Shown: piece by piece, positions 33,357 to 45,400 of the stretch
How the letters are laid out: every line of letters starts with the position of its first letter
How positions within the stretch are numbered: the first letter of the stretch is position 1
From: Cichorium intybus
Lineage: Eukaryota; Streptophyta; Magnoliopsida; Asterales; Asteraceae
Reading direction: 5' to 3'
DNA: 64,000 bases
Assembly: GCA_023525715.1 (NCBI GenBank)
Contig: CM042010.1
Coordinates: 157,451,907 to 157,515,906, forward strand
The notes under the pieces: generated by a model
What the model saw: only the letters and a program-made list of their open reading frames with translations
Told to the model about the DNA's origin: nothing
Databases searched by the model: none
Made by a program: the position numbers and the translations under genes

Positions 33357-34388
33357 ATGGCGGTTCTGATAGAAGGTCTCCCTGATGCAGTCGCGCTGAG
33401 GTGTCTTGCGCGGGTCCCATTCTACCTCCACCCGAGACTCGAACTCGTGTCCCGTGCATGGAGGGATGCGGTCCACAGCACTGAGCTATATAAAGCCCGC
33501 AAAGAAGTCAACGCCACTGAAGACTTTTTATGCGTATGCGCATTTGACCCTGAAAACATGTGGCAACTCTACGACCCGAATCGCGACATCTGGCTCACAC
33601 TTCCGATATTGCCCTCGAGAGTCCGTAACCTGGCCCACTTTGGCGTCGTCTCCACCGCCGGAAAATTGTTCGTTCTGGGCGGCGGCAGTGATGCCGTGGA
33701 CCCGTCAACCGGCGACCAAGACGGGAGTTTCGCAACAAACGAGGTCTGGGCGTACGATCCAATCGTCCGACAGTGGGCCCCACGGGCTTCCATGATTGTC
33801 CCGCGTGCGATGTTTGCGTGTTGTGTTTTGGACGGGAAGATCGTGGTGGCCGGAGGTTTCACGACTTGCCGGAAGTCGATCTCGAAGGCGGAGATTTATA
33901 ATCCGGAAAAAGACGTGTGGGTGTCGATTCCTGATCTTCATCATACTCATAACTCCGCGTGTTCAGGGCTTGTGATTGGTGGTTTGATGCATGTGGTCCA
34001 CAAGGGTTTGAGCACGGTTCAGGTTTTGGGGAAGGATGGGTGGACGGTTCATGAGCATTCGTGGGTTCAGGGTCCGATGGCGGTGGTTAAGGGTTCATTG
34101 TATGTGATGAGTCATGGGCTTATATATAGGCAAGAGAAAGAGGTTAGGAAGGTGGTGATTTCGGCTTCTGAATTCAAGAAACGAATTGGGTTTGCTATGA
34201 TGGGTTTTGGGGATGATGTTTATGTGATTGGAGGTGTGATTGGACCCGAGAGATGGAATTGTGATATTAAGAAGATGTCGGATGTTGATGTTTTGACACT
34301 TGGGAGTGAGAGGCCGGTGTGGCGGCAGGCGGCGGCGATGACACGGTGCCGGGGGACCATTCTCGGATGTGCTGAGTTGAGGATTTAG
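33357..34388 (+). CDS. SKIP30: F-box/kelch-repeat protein, SKIP30-like
   Basis: An intact single-exon coding region of 343 residues. Residues about 5-50 form the F-box (LPDAVALRCLARVPFYLHPRL), which binds the SKP1 adaptor of an SCF ubiquitin ligase. Residues about 65-335 contain kelch repeats with the GG-Y/W pattern (KLFVLGGGSDAVDP, KIVVAGGFTTCRK, DVYVIGGVIGPERW), forming a propeller that should bind the degradation target. Sequence and length fit the Arabidopsis SKIP30 family closely, as I recall it. The substrate is unknown to me. The coding start is fixed by homology to MxxLxEGLPDAVALRCLARVP. A repetitive 5' UTR intron precedes it. Codon use is GC-richer than the surroundings, as in other conserved genes. 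Confidence 0.95.
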   Translation: MAVLIEGLPDAVALRCLARVPFYLHPRLELVSRAWRDAVHSTELYKARKEVNATEDFLCVCAFDPENMWQLYDPNRDIWLTLPILPSRVRNLAHFGVVSTAGKLFVLGGGSDAVDPSTGDQDGSFATNEVWAYDPIVRQWAPRASMIVPRAMFACCVLDGKIVVAGGFTTCRKSISKAEIYNPEKDVWVSIPDLHHTHNSACSGLVIGGLMHVVHKGLSTVQVLGKDGWTVHEHSWVQGPMAVVKGSLYVMSHGLIYRQEKEVRKVVISASEFKKRIGFAMMGFGDDVYVIGGVIGPERWNCDIKKMSDVDVLTLGSERPVWRQAAAMTRCRGTILGCAELRI

Positions 34389-34906
34389 GGGTTGTGTTTT
34401 GTTTTTTTGTTGTTTTTGGGTTTGTTTGACGTTAGTGAAATCTATCAGGATTTATGTCAATAAATCATATGGTATGGCTTTAGATACGAGGTTATATTCG
34501 TTTATGTCATTTTGTTTTGAAAAATCTGACTGGTAATTATTTAATGGTTTTTTTTTTTTTTTTTTTTAGAACGGCTTTTTTCTACTTCCTATGTTAGTTC
34601 ACCTAGTTAGTTATTCCACATTGCTTCCTATGGGGATTGAACCCAAACCACTTGGAAGACATGTTACACCTTGTGCCGCTTGGCTTAATGGCCTTTGGCA
34701 TTTAATGGTCTTTTAATCAAGAATTTTATGGATGTATTAAACCATCCACAGTGCAATGCCATTCATCTTCATACATAATCATTGCACAACAGATAAATGG
34801 CATGGCAAGTGAAAATGACTTTTTTGAGGATTCGCAAAACCTCTGGAAAGGCCTTTGTGGCTGGCCTTGTGACAAAAAAAAAAAACAATTTCAAATTGTG
34901 ATTTTT
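34389..34906. other. 3' flank of the SKIP30-like gene
   Basis: Contains a T-rich tract (about 34550-34568) and an A-run (about 34875-34885). No gene seen. Confidence 0.5.
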
Positions 34907-34911
34907 TTAAC

Positions 34912-35068
34912 TATAATTGGTGTGTAATTGTGAAATTGTATTGAATGGATGAATGTGTACAAGGAAGGCCCTATATATAGAGACTGAATACAGCTAACAC
35001 AGGAAACTATCACAGTTAATACAGGAAACAATCATTGACAAGAATAGAGGCATAAATCTTGGCTAATA
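34912..35068 (-). repeat. 3' LTR of the minus-strand Copia element
   Basis: Matches 39533-39689 without visible differences. It starts TATTAGCC in element orientation and follows a GTGGGGGG polypurine tract. Confidence 0.95.
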
Positions 35069-35080
35069 TCCCCCCACAAG

Positions 35081-38000
35081 CTAATGCCGAGAAGCGACTT
35101 TTAGCTTGGACCTAAGAGTTAAAAACCGTTGAGAGGACAGGGGTTTTGTAAATACATCTGCAATTTGATCCTCGGTTTTGATAAATTGTATTGAGAGCTG
35201 TTTTCGGGCGACCCTTTCCCGAACAAAATGGAAGTCGATTTCCACGTGTTTTGTGCGGGCATGGAAAACGGGATTGGCTGATAAATAAGTGGCGCCCAAA
35301 TTATCACACCATAAGATGGGTGGCAGTGGCATCGAAACATGGAGCTCTTTCAAGAGTGCCTCAAGCCAAGTCAGCTCAGCCACAGTGTCGGCGAGAGCTT
35401 TATATTCGGATTCCGTGGATGATCTCGAGACAGTTCGTTGTTTACGAGCACACCATGAAATGAGGTTGGATCCAAGGTAAATGGCGAATCCCCCCGTGGA
35501 TCGACGATCATCAAGGGAGCCGGCCCAATCGGCATCCGAGAAGCCGGTAAGAGAGTGTGCATGAGAGTCGGTGTAGGCGTGAATCATTGGAGCGGATTTG
35601 TGTTGAATCAACAACCCAAGAGTTGATGTTCCTTGAAGATACCTGAGGATCCTTTTGACTGCTGACCAATGATTCTCGGATGGCGAGTGCATGAATTGAC
35701 AAACTTTGTTGACCGCAAAGGTTATGTCGGGTCTTGTAAGGGTGAGATATTGTAAGGCCCCGACAGTTTGTCTGAATTTGACTGGGTTATCAAATAAGGG
35801 GCTGTCCCCGAGGGCTAAGTGTGAGCTAGAGGCCATGGGAGAGTCAACCGGTTTGGACTGAGATAGGCAGCTTTGTGAATGATGTCAGCGATGTATTTTT
35901 TTTGTGATAGGAGCAGATCTGGACCTTTGAAGAGAACTTCAATACCCAAGAAGTACGACAGTCGACCCATGTCTTGGATTGCAAAGGTAGTGCTCAATCG
36001 TTGAATGATGGAATCAATTAGCTGTGAATTATTGCCGGTAAGGATTATGTCATCCACGTAAACAAGCATGTACAAGAGGTTTCCATTTCGGGAGTAGATG
36101 AACAGGGAAGGATCAGTTCTGGACCCATGGAAACCCAGTTGGATTAAGATGCTTGAAAAGCGTTGGAACCAGGCTCTCGGGGCTTGTTTGAGGCCATATA
36201 GGGATTTATGAAGCCGACATACATGATTGGGCCTTTGTGGATCAACGAAGCCTTGTGGTTGACGTAAGAACACGGTTTCCTTAAGGTCACCATGGAGAAA
36301 GGCGTTTTGAACGTCTAATTGGCGAAGAGGCCATTGTCTTGTAACAGCAAGCGAGAGAACGACGCGAACCGTGGTTGATTTAACCACAGGACTAAAGGTC
36401 TCATGATAATCTATACCCGGTTGTTGGTTAAAACCTTTCGCGACTAAACGTGCTTTGTGACGTTTGATATTCCCATGTTCATCGTGTTTCAATCGGTATA
36501 CCCATTTACAATCAACGATATTCGCATTCGGGACTGGTGGAACTAAAGTCCAGGTGCCGTTTCTCATTAAGGCTTTGTATTCCTCTGTCATGGCAGCGCG
36601 CCATTCAGCACTTTTGTTGGCAATGGCAAAGGTGGTTGGTTCGGTTGAGGAAGAGTCAATTTGGGTGTGAAAGGAAGTTGCATTGTAAGGAGTTCGTGGC
36701 TTAGGGTTTTGGCGAAGATTGTGAGGGCGAGGGCGGGGTTGGTTGGCAGAGGTGGATGGCGGTTGTGTAGCAGGATTCTGGTAAGATTGGTAGGCTGGAG
36801 CAGTAGGTTGGGTAGCAGTAGTAGAGCGACGGTGATAGGTGGCGGGTGGTGGATCGGTGGGTGTCGGGTCAGAGGCAGCAGATTGTGTGGAAATAGAGTC
36901 GGTTTGGGCAGAATCGGTTGGAGTAGATGGGGATGAGTTAGTTTGGTTGGAAGATGATGAGGTGGGTGGGTGGTTGATTGTGTCAGGTGGTGTAGGAGAG
37001 GGATAGGATGAGAAATAAGGATTGGGAGATGATGGAGTTTGTGTGGGAGAGGATGGTTGAAGGAGAGGAAAGTAGGATTCATTGAACCGTACATGGCGTG
37101 CGGTGTAAATGCGATTTGTGGATGGATCAAGACATAGATATCCGTGATGTGAGGGACTATACCCTAGGAAGATACATGGCGATGAACGGAAGTCCATTTT
37201 GTGTGGATGATATGGACGAAGGTGAGGAAAACATTGGCACCCGAAAACACGTAAGAAGGTAAGATCGGGTTTTCGTTTAAGAAGGTGCTCAAAGGGAGAG
37301 ATGTGAGAGGAGGTACGAGATGGCATGCGATTTATCAAGTATGTGGCGGTTTCGAAGGCGAAGTTCCAAAACCGCATTGGAACACCCGATTGAGCAAGAA
37401 GGGTAAGACCCGTCTCCACAACATGGCGGTGTCGTCGCTCAACGAAGCCATTTTGTTCGCTTGTATGAGGACACGAGAGACGATGTACAATTCCAAGGTT
37501 TGCAAAAAAGGAGGATAAGTTGCGAAATTCCCCTCCCCAATCTGTTTGAACGGATTTGAGTTGTGTTTGGAATTGGCGTTCAGCCATCGTGTGGAATTGT
37601 TTGAAGATGTTAAAAACATCCGATTTCATTTTAAGCGGAAATATCCACATGTATCTAGTGTGGTGATCAACACAAAGCAAAAAGTAACGATGACCATAAA
37701 AGGAAGAAACAGGAGCAGGTCCCCAAACATCACAAAAAACTAAATCCAATACATTAGTGCTTTTATGAGTAGAAGAAGCTAAATGCAGTTTTGAGGATTT
37801 CCCCATAGGACAAGAAGGACAAAAAGGTAAAACAGAATTATTGCTAGTAGGAAGACAATATTTTGAGATCATAGTTTGTAAAAGTTGCGAGTGAGGGTGT
37901 CCAAGTCTTTGATGCCAAGTTGTAGGAGAAACTCGGGTGGTAGAAAAAGCAACATGTGAGACAGGAGAGCTCTTGGGGAGATGAAGAGGGTAGAGACCGT

Positions 38001-39450
38001 CTTTACTTGGACCCGTGAGGAGGATTGTTCTGGTAACCGAATCCTTAACACAAAAAAAGGTAGAGTGAAATTCAAAGAACACATTGTTATCTTGACAAAA
38101 ACGTTGGACGGAAAGAAGATTTTGTTTAAGTTGTGGAACGTGAAGAATATTTTGAATGGAAAGGGTTTTAGTGGGTGAGTGAACAGTAGTAGAACCAATA
38201 TGAAGAATGGGTAGTTTATTGCCATTACCAACAAGAAGTGTATCCTTACCAAAATAAGGCTCGGAATTATCGAAGCTTGTGAGATCGGGTGCAGCGTTAC
38301 TGTTTGAACCAGTGTCCGGCAGCCAAGATGATGAGGTTTGTGAGCGAAAATCAGCAAAGTTGGCTTGAGGGTTGTGTCGTGGTGGACGAATTGTTGCAGG
38401 ATCACGATTGGGACATTGTGAGGGAACATGCCCAATACCGCATCTGTTGCAAGAGCCATATACGGTGTTTTGATTAGATGCCCAAGCGAATCGAGAGTTG
38501 TTTCCAGAAGAAGAGCTCGAGTTTCGGTTGTTGTTGTTACCACGTCCACGACGGTTGTTGTTTCGGTCACGGTTGGACTGTCCACGGTTAGTGTAATAGG
38601 CTTGGTTTTGTTGCTGTGCGGGTTGTACATTGAAGCCTAAGTGTGTCATTATTTGTTGAAGTGACTGAACTGTTTCAGGTGGGAGTTGGAGACCGGTCTG
38701 CGTGGTTGGGTCACGACTGGTTGTAGCCGTGAAGGCTTGCGTAACAGAGGAGATGGTGGGATCGGCTTTTTTTGTCATGTACTCGTGATCAGTGAGGAGA
38801 CCGGGTAATTCGAGAAGAGTGACAGGAGGGTGTCGTGCAACAAGGGTGGGTTTCAAGATGTTGTATTCCTCTCGGAGGCCTGAAATAATCAGCATAACAA
38901 CATCCTTTTCTTGCATGGCTGCACCAATATTTGCTAGTGCATCATTGTATTCTTGGGCGCGTGTAATGTAGTCGGCGGATGTTTCATCAGATTTCATTTC
39001 TATCTTGAGAAGTTGGGTTTTAAGTGTGTATTCTCGGGAAGATGTGTGTGGTGCATAAGCACGTTCCAAAGAAAGCCATAAGTCACGAGAAGTTTCACCT
39101 TGTACATGTTTGAAGGAGGACTCGGAAATTGTGGACAGCAGAAGCATGCAGACATGGGCATCATTGGAAACCCATGCTGAGTAGTCGGGGTTAGGTTGTT
39201 CTGAGGATGCCGATGTTCCTGTGGCAGCGGGTGAAGATGTGATAGTGGTAATAGTTTGTGATGGACAGGGAAGGGAGCCATCGATATAGGTATATAAACC
39301 ATTTGTAACAAGAAAGGGTTTGATCATGGTTTTCCAGTGTCCATGATTGGATGGGCTAAGTTTAAAGCCGAATTTGTGAGAATTGTGAATGGTTTTCTCT
39401 GTTGTGGTGAAGGGTGTAATGGCCATTGTTGGCTGGACCGATGGAATCAA
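35081..39450 (-). pseudogene. Copia gag-pol polyprotein with one frameshift
   Basis: One long frame (39450-35815) encodes most of the polyprotein. In order it has: gag with a zinc knuckle (CNRCGIGHVPSQC), aspartic protease (LPDTGSN), gag-pre-integrase (WHQRLGHPHS), integrase core, and reverse transcriptase (KWVYRLKHDEHGN, then YVDDIILTG). Near 35850-35870 the frame shifts; RNase H and the C-terminus continue in a second frame (35836-35081) with RPDITFAVNKVCQFM and ADWAGSLDDRRSTGG. The likely cause is a one-base change between reverse transcriptase and RNase H. The start is either Met at 39450 or the in-frame Met at 39426. Apart from this lesion the element looks intact; a sequencing error is possible. 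Confidence 0.92.
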
Positions 39451-39532
39451 GAGAAGAGAAGAGAGGCAAGGGAGAGGCTGTTGGCAATATTAGGGTTCTA
39501 GAGAGATCTGGAGCGTGACGGCTCTGATACCA

Positions 39533-39689
39533 TATAATTGGTGTGTAATTGTGAAATTGTATTGAATGGATGAATGTGTACAAGGAAGGCCCTATATATA
39601 GAGACTGAATACAGCTAACACAGGAAACTATCACAGTTAATACAGGAAACAATCATTGACAAGAATAGAGGCATAAATCTTGGCTAATA
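39533..39689 (-). repeat. 5' LTR of the minus-strand Copia element
   Basis: In element orientation the LTR ends AATTATA and is followed directly by the tRNA-primer site TGGTATCAGAGCC (complement of about 39520-39532). Confidence 0.95.
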
Positions 39690-39831
39690 TTAACGATAAC
39701 GGTTTTAAAAATTACTTCAAAACTAATTTTAAAGATTTATACAGGATTGTTAATCAAATAGTGATTGATTTTCTAAAATAAAAAATGATTTTTAGCAGAC
39801 GAGATCCTTAATTGATTGTATTTTTATATGT

Positions 39832-40395
39832 TAGTGTTGTAAAAGTCGGCCTAGGCGGCCGCTTAGGCGGCGCCTAGGCGCTAGGCGGGTGGGTTCCGCC
39901 TACGATTAGTGGTAGGCGGTAAACCTAGGCGGATTTGGTCAACGGCGGTCAAAATCGGGTTTAGGCGGGTCTAGGCGGCAAAATTTTCAAATTTTCAAAT
40001 TTCAAAATTTTCAAAAAATTTCAAATTTTAAAAATTTTCAAAAATTATCAAATTCTCAAAAAAATCAAATTTTTAAATTTTTAAAAATTAAATTTAGAAA
40101 ATGTCATTAATTATGATAATCGGTTGCTAAGTTACAATTATCGATGATTAAAATGATAAAAAAATGTCATTAATGAGTCTAAACATTCTGATGTTTGATG
40201 ACTTACATATTTAAACACTTTGATTTGCATATTTTTATACTTATTTATTCATTTTTTAGAGATATAGGTAATATCTGAATTTAAAAAAATAAATTTTGTT
40301 ACAATTAATACTCCCCGCCTAGTCCTCGCCTAGACCGACTAGTCCTAGGCCCCAGTCAACCGCCCGCCTACCGCCTAGCGACTTCTACAACCTTA
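39832..40395. mobile_element. MITE-like element of CTAGGCGG repeats, about 564 bp
   Basis: The left end GTTGTAAAAGTCGGCCTAGGCGG-type sequence is mirrored at the right end by CCGCCTAGCGACTTCTACAAC. The GC-rich ends contrast with an AT-rich centre. An 8-bp target duplication was not clear, so the assignment to hAT-type MITEs is by resemblance. Confidence 0.6.
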
Positions 40396-40424
40396 CTTAT
40401 TATATAGGGTTAATAACATAAAAG

Positions 40425-41193
40425 TGTTGGATTAGGTGTCTAAGCCATGACTTGTAATTGAACTTTTATCTTATGGTTAAAAGCAAAGTCCATTTGGGTT
40501 GCCCTCATGGGTGGAGGAAAGATAGTTCAGTAGAGAGAATAGTTGATTTATTAATTGTATAATAAATCAATAGAAAATATATATATAGTTTATTAATATA
40601 TTTAAGTGCTAATATATTAATTAGAAACTATATTAATTAATTGAGATTTAATCTAGAATTAATTGGATTTAATTTGGAGATTAAATTAATTAATTAAAAA
40701 GGTGCAGGGACTGGTATGGCATTTATTCAATAGTTGAATAACTGGCCAGGAAAACCAGGGACCAAAAGTGGCGCCAACTTGGAGGCTCCTCCAAGGGTTT
40801 GGCGAAACCCTAATTAGGGTTTGGTAAGCCTGGTCCAAGTGGTCAAAAGCCTTGTCCAATTGGAGGCTCCTTAGGGTTTCAGGTGTAACCCTTGGAGGCT
40901 ATAAAAGGAACCCCCTGGCACCTCATATTCACGCCATTTTCTCTCTGGATTTACTCTGCTGGACTGATTCTTCCATCCCCTGGGTGTGACTTTCATCTGA
41001 GGCAGGATAATTTTGCTGCTGCTTAAAAGGATCATAAGATCAAAGGTTGGTTTTTCTTAATTCTTCTTTAGAATTGAATTGTATCTTTTAGGTTCTTAGT
41101 TCTAATCTTCATAGAAGAAAACATAGATCAATATTAGGGTTGCATGTGAACCTTAGGTTATTTTGTGTTCATTGATTGCATAGAAACCCTTCA
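40425..41193 (+). repeat. 5' LTR of the plus-strand Copia element
   Basis: Begins TGTTGGATTAGG and ends AACCCTTCA. Contains GGCTATAAAAGGAACC (about 40898-40913) as a likely TATA box of the element promoter. Confidence 0.95.
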
Positions 41194-41206
41194 GTGGTAT
41201 CAGAGC

Positions 41207-42462
41207 TAGCTTGTTTTCTTGTGATTTGATTATGAACTGCTTGCATGATCTTGGCCTTGGTGTTTTTTGCGAAAATCCACCCTTGGTGGCCTTGAATGTT
41301 GACGGCTTGGCTAGGGTTTCCTAACCCTAGCCGCCATGCCCTAATGGTCCCCCTTGATTGCTTGATTTACTTGCCATAATAGTATGTTGTTATTTTTGGT
41401 AATAAGATCTTATAAAATAACCTGAACTTTGCTTGCCTGGCTTGTTGATTTCGAGAATCACTAGGACCATTGTAGATAAATTAATTTGATTAATTTGGTA
41501 ATATCTACATTAGATTTAATTAATTTAATTAATTGATTAATTAAAGGCAAATTAAATCTGCTTTAAGAATTAATTAAAATTTTCAAGAAAATTAGAATAA
41601 TTTGAGAAAATTAGAATTTAATTAATTCTAAAAATATTTTAATAAGATTAAAATATATCTTATATGTATTTATGATTAAAAGTTAATTTAATACATATAA
41701 GAAAATTGGTTAGTCTACCGCTAGTAAGCCTCATTCACAAAACTGTCCTATAAAGAGGGTATAAGGCGACTGACTATAAAATGTTAGTCTAATGGGTATC
41801 TACTCTTACCCACCGCTCTCCTGGTCAGTCGAGTGTCGTTAGCTGAACGGGTATGATAGAACCGCTAAGCCTCTTAAAAGTATAATGCTATAATTGAAAG
41901 TACTAGAACCCTAAAACAAATCCCAATCTAGTTACTTTAGGAAAATGTGAATTTGATGCTACCCCATGAAATTGCACGTTGCACTTTATGAAACGTTGGT
42001 GGAGCGTGTGTGGCTTACCGGCACACCAATAGGGGTTCATAAAGAGTGGCAATGGGTGTCTCGGGTGTTATCATTGTTGATGGAGCGTGTGTGGTTTACC
42101 GGCACATCAATTTGAGATGATAATGGATCCCGAGAGCACCAAGCTAATTTGCATGGTTATTCACACCCGGTTTGTGATCCTCGGCATCCCAGTCACAAAC
42201 GGTGGGGCATATCCGAGATTAAACATGCTATTGAACAGTTCAATAAATCTCATAAGAAACTAGGAATTCCATTTATAATAAGATTATTTTTCCGCGGTGG
42301 AATCGGCTGAATCGTCATTCGCCTACCTTTATAAAATTTGCTTATAGATTACGGCATCCCTCTTCTATGTTGCAAATTGTTATAGTTGGATCCTAGCCTT
42401 ATTTTATATTGGGTTATTATAAGGACCGACAAGTATCTAATTAAACTTACCTTCTTTTATAG
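41207..42462 (+). other. untranslated leader of the Copia element
   Basis: About 1.25 kb between the primer-binding site and the gag start, without a credible ORF. It includes a duplicated GGAGCGTGTGTGGYTTACCGGC-type block near 42000 and 42080. Confidence 0.7.
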
Positions 42463-45400
42463 ATGTCTTCTGCTGATCAATCCGCTCCCCAATCAAACTC
42501 CAGTGTTCCCTCAATCCTCTCACTATGTTCCAGGGTTCAATTGAACGGGACAAACTATAATGACTGGATTAGAAACATCAAGATGGCTCTGAGGTATGAG
42601 AACAAAGAGTATGTTCTCGAGACCGAGCTTGTCGATGTCGACCCCGAAACTGCTACTCCCGAGGAAATTGCCTCGTACCAAAAACATACTGATGATGCAA
42701 CCAAAGTGGCCTGCATCATGATCGCCACAATGAACCCCGAATTGCAGAGAATATACGAAGACTACTGGCCCTATGAGATGCACAAGGAGCTTGCAGAAAA
42801 GTTCCGCAAGCAAGAGCGCATCGAGAGGTGCGAAGTGGTCAAGGACTTCACGAACAGCAAACCCAAAGATGGAGAGTCCATCTGCGCTCATGTGCAAAGA
42901 ATGCAAGGTTACGTGGAGCGGCTTAGAAAGCTTGCGATGCCTGTACCGGAACAGTTGGCCGTTGACATAGTGCTTAACTCGTTGCCGAGTTCTTATGACC
43001 AGTTCAGGCTGGCTTATCATTTGAACAACAATCAGGCTAATATGACTGAGTTGCATCGCATGCTTCGAGTAGCTGAAGACGGGATGAAGGGTAAAAGTGT
43101 ACCCTCGGTTAATCAGCCCGTTCTAGCCATTGGAAGTGGCAAAGGAAAGAAAAGGAAGGGCCCTCCTAAGCAAAATTGGAGGGAAAAGGTTCAGGCCGGG
43201 TCATCCAGTAATGGCTCGAGAACCAAGACTTCCCAAATTCCTTGTGTGGCCAACCCCGATGAAGCAAACTGTTTCTACTGCAAAGAAAAGGGCCATTGGA
43301 AGAGAAGCTGCCCCAAATACTTGCAGGATGTCAAGGATGGGAAAGTAAAGCCATCGACAGCAGGTATATACACTATCTCTAAAAACTCACCATCTTCTAA
43401 TTCTTGGGTCCTTGATACAGGATGTGGTTTTCACATTTGTTCTGATATGCAGGGCCTAAAGGAAAGCAGGGAGGTGGAGCACGGTAGACTGAACTTGATC
43501 ATGGGCAATAGGAGATCGTCCCCTGTTACCAAGATTGGAGTTTATAGTTTAGTGCTTAGTAGTGAAGTTTGTTTAGATTTATTAGATTGTTGCTATTCGC
43601 CAGAAATGGCAAGAAATATTATTTCATTTCACGCATTATTCAGACAAGGATTTCGTTTTTCTTTTGATAATAATATTGGATCTATTTCTGTTTTCAAAAA
43701 TGGTATTTTGAATTTTACTGCTTATCCTTGTAATGGTGTGTATGAAACTGTGAAATGTGTTGACAATCTAGGACAAAGTGTAAATTATATTGATTCTACT
43801 AGTGACGTGGAAAAGGCATGTCTGTGGCATAGTCGGCTCGGGCACATCAGCAAGAAACGCATCGCCCAACTCCAAAAGGATGGAGTGTTGGAATCATTCG
43901 ACCTCAAGTCGGATGATGTATGCGAATCTTGTCTGTTGGGCAAGATGACTAAATCACCTTTCAAAGGGTCTTTTGAAAGAGGTGAGGGTCTATTGGACAT
44001 TATTCACACGGATGTGTGTGGTCCATTCAGATCAACCACAAAGGATGGCACGCGGTTCTACGTGACTTTTACCGACGATTTTAGTAGATACGGTTACATC
44101 TACTTGATCAAGCACAAGTCGGACACCTTTGAAAAGTTCAAAGAGTTTAAGAACGAAGTAGAGAATCAATTAGGCAGGAAGATAAAGATGCTCAGATCCG
44201 ACAGAGGCGGAGAGTATCTAAGTATCGAGTTCCTAGACTATCTAAAGGAATGCGGAATAGTTTCGCAGTTGACACCTCCCAGGACACCACAGTTGAACGG
44301 TGTTGCAGAGAGGCGCAACTGAACCCTGTTGGACATGGTTCGTTCCATGATGAGTCGAGCTTCACTTCCCATTCACTTCTGGGGGTATGCCTTAGAGACT
44401 GCCGCCCATATCCTCAATCTTGTCCCAACTAAGAAGGTTGCGAAAACACCTCATGAGATGTGGACGGGGAAAGCTCCCTCGTTGGCACATATCAAGGTCT
44501 GGGGTTGTGAGGCTTTCGTTAGACGAGAGACTCAAGACAAACTCGCAGACAGAAGCGAAAGGTGTTTCTTCATTGGTTATCCCAAACAGTCCTTTGGATA
44601 TCTATTCTACAGACCGAGCGAGGACGTGGTCTTTGTAGCTAGACGAGCAGTCTTTCGAGAGAGAGAGCTCGTATTTAAAGAGGACAGTGGGAGTACCATT
44701 GATCTGGAAGAAATTCAAGAGTCATCAGATGACGCAACCTTAGGAGAAACTAGCAACCAACATGAGGAAGAAGTTCCTGTTGGCCCGACAGATGTATCCT
44801 TACCTCTTAGGCGTTCTGGTAGGGTTAGCATGCCACCCGAGTTTTATGGGTTCCATATAACTTCGGATGGGGACACGTTTGTCAGTGATAGGACACTGAT
44901 AAATTTGGATGAACCAGCTAACTACCAGGAAGCAGTGGCGGGCCCTGAGTCTGCCAAGTGGAAAGAGGCCATGGATAGCGAGATCAAGTCCATGTATGAC
45001 AATCAAGTTTGGAACTTGGTTGACAATGTACCGGGTCGAAAGACAGTCGGATGCAAATGGATCTTCAAGAAGAAGACCGACATGGACGGAAAGGTACACA
45101 CTTTCAAGGCAAGACTGGTTGCGAAGGGCTTTACTCAAACCCCAGGGGTTGACTATGACGAGACCTTCTCACCAGTAGCTAAGATAAAGTCTATTAGGAT
45201 TATGCTGGCCATAGCTGCATTTCATGACTATGAAATTTGGCAGATGGACGTCAAAACCGCTTTCCTTAATGGGAAGCTGACTGAGGATGTTTACATGAAT
45301 CAGCCAGAGGGTTTTGTCGATGCAAAGTATCCTAATAAGGTGTGTAAGCTTGAGAGATCAATCTACGGATTGAAGCAAGCTTCTCGCAGCTGGAATCTTT

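Larger units (their letters stand above)
34912..39689 (-). mobile_element. full-length Copia retrotransposon with short, non-canonical LTRs, 4.8 kb
   Basis: Two LTRs of about 157 bp (34912-35068 and 39533-39689) look identical by eye. A perfect 5-bp target duplication TTAAC lies at 34907-34911 and 39690-39694. In element orientation the LTR begins TATTAGCC and ends AATTATA, not TG...CA. The primer site TGGTATCAGAGCC follows the 5' LTR directly, and a G-rich polypurine tract (complement of 35069-35075) precedes the 3' LTR. The short LTRs suggest the Ale/Retrofit-like group. Identical LTRs indicate a very recent insertion. Confidence 0.95.

Noticed and set aside
33406..33950. Alternative-frame and antisense ORFs over the SKIP30-like gene
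   Set aside because: Shadows of the GC-rich coding region without motifs.
36464..38640. Plus-strand ORFs across the Copia polyprotein
   Set aside because: Antisense shadows of gag-pol with low-complexity content.
42523..43056. 177-codon minus-strand ORF in the Copia gag region
   Set aside because: Antisense to the well-supported gag frame.
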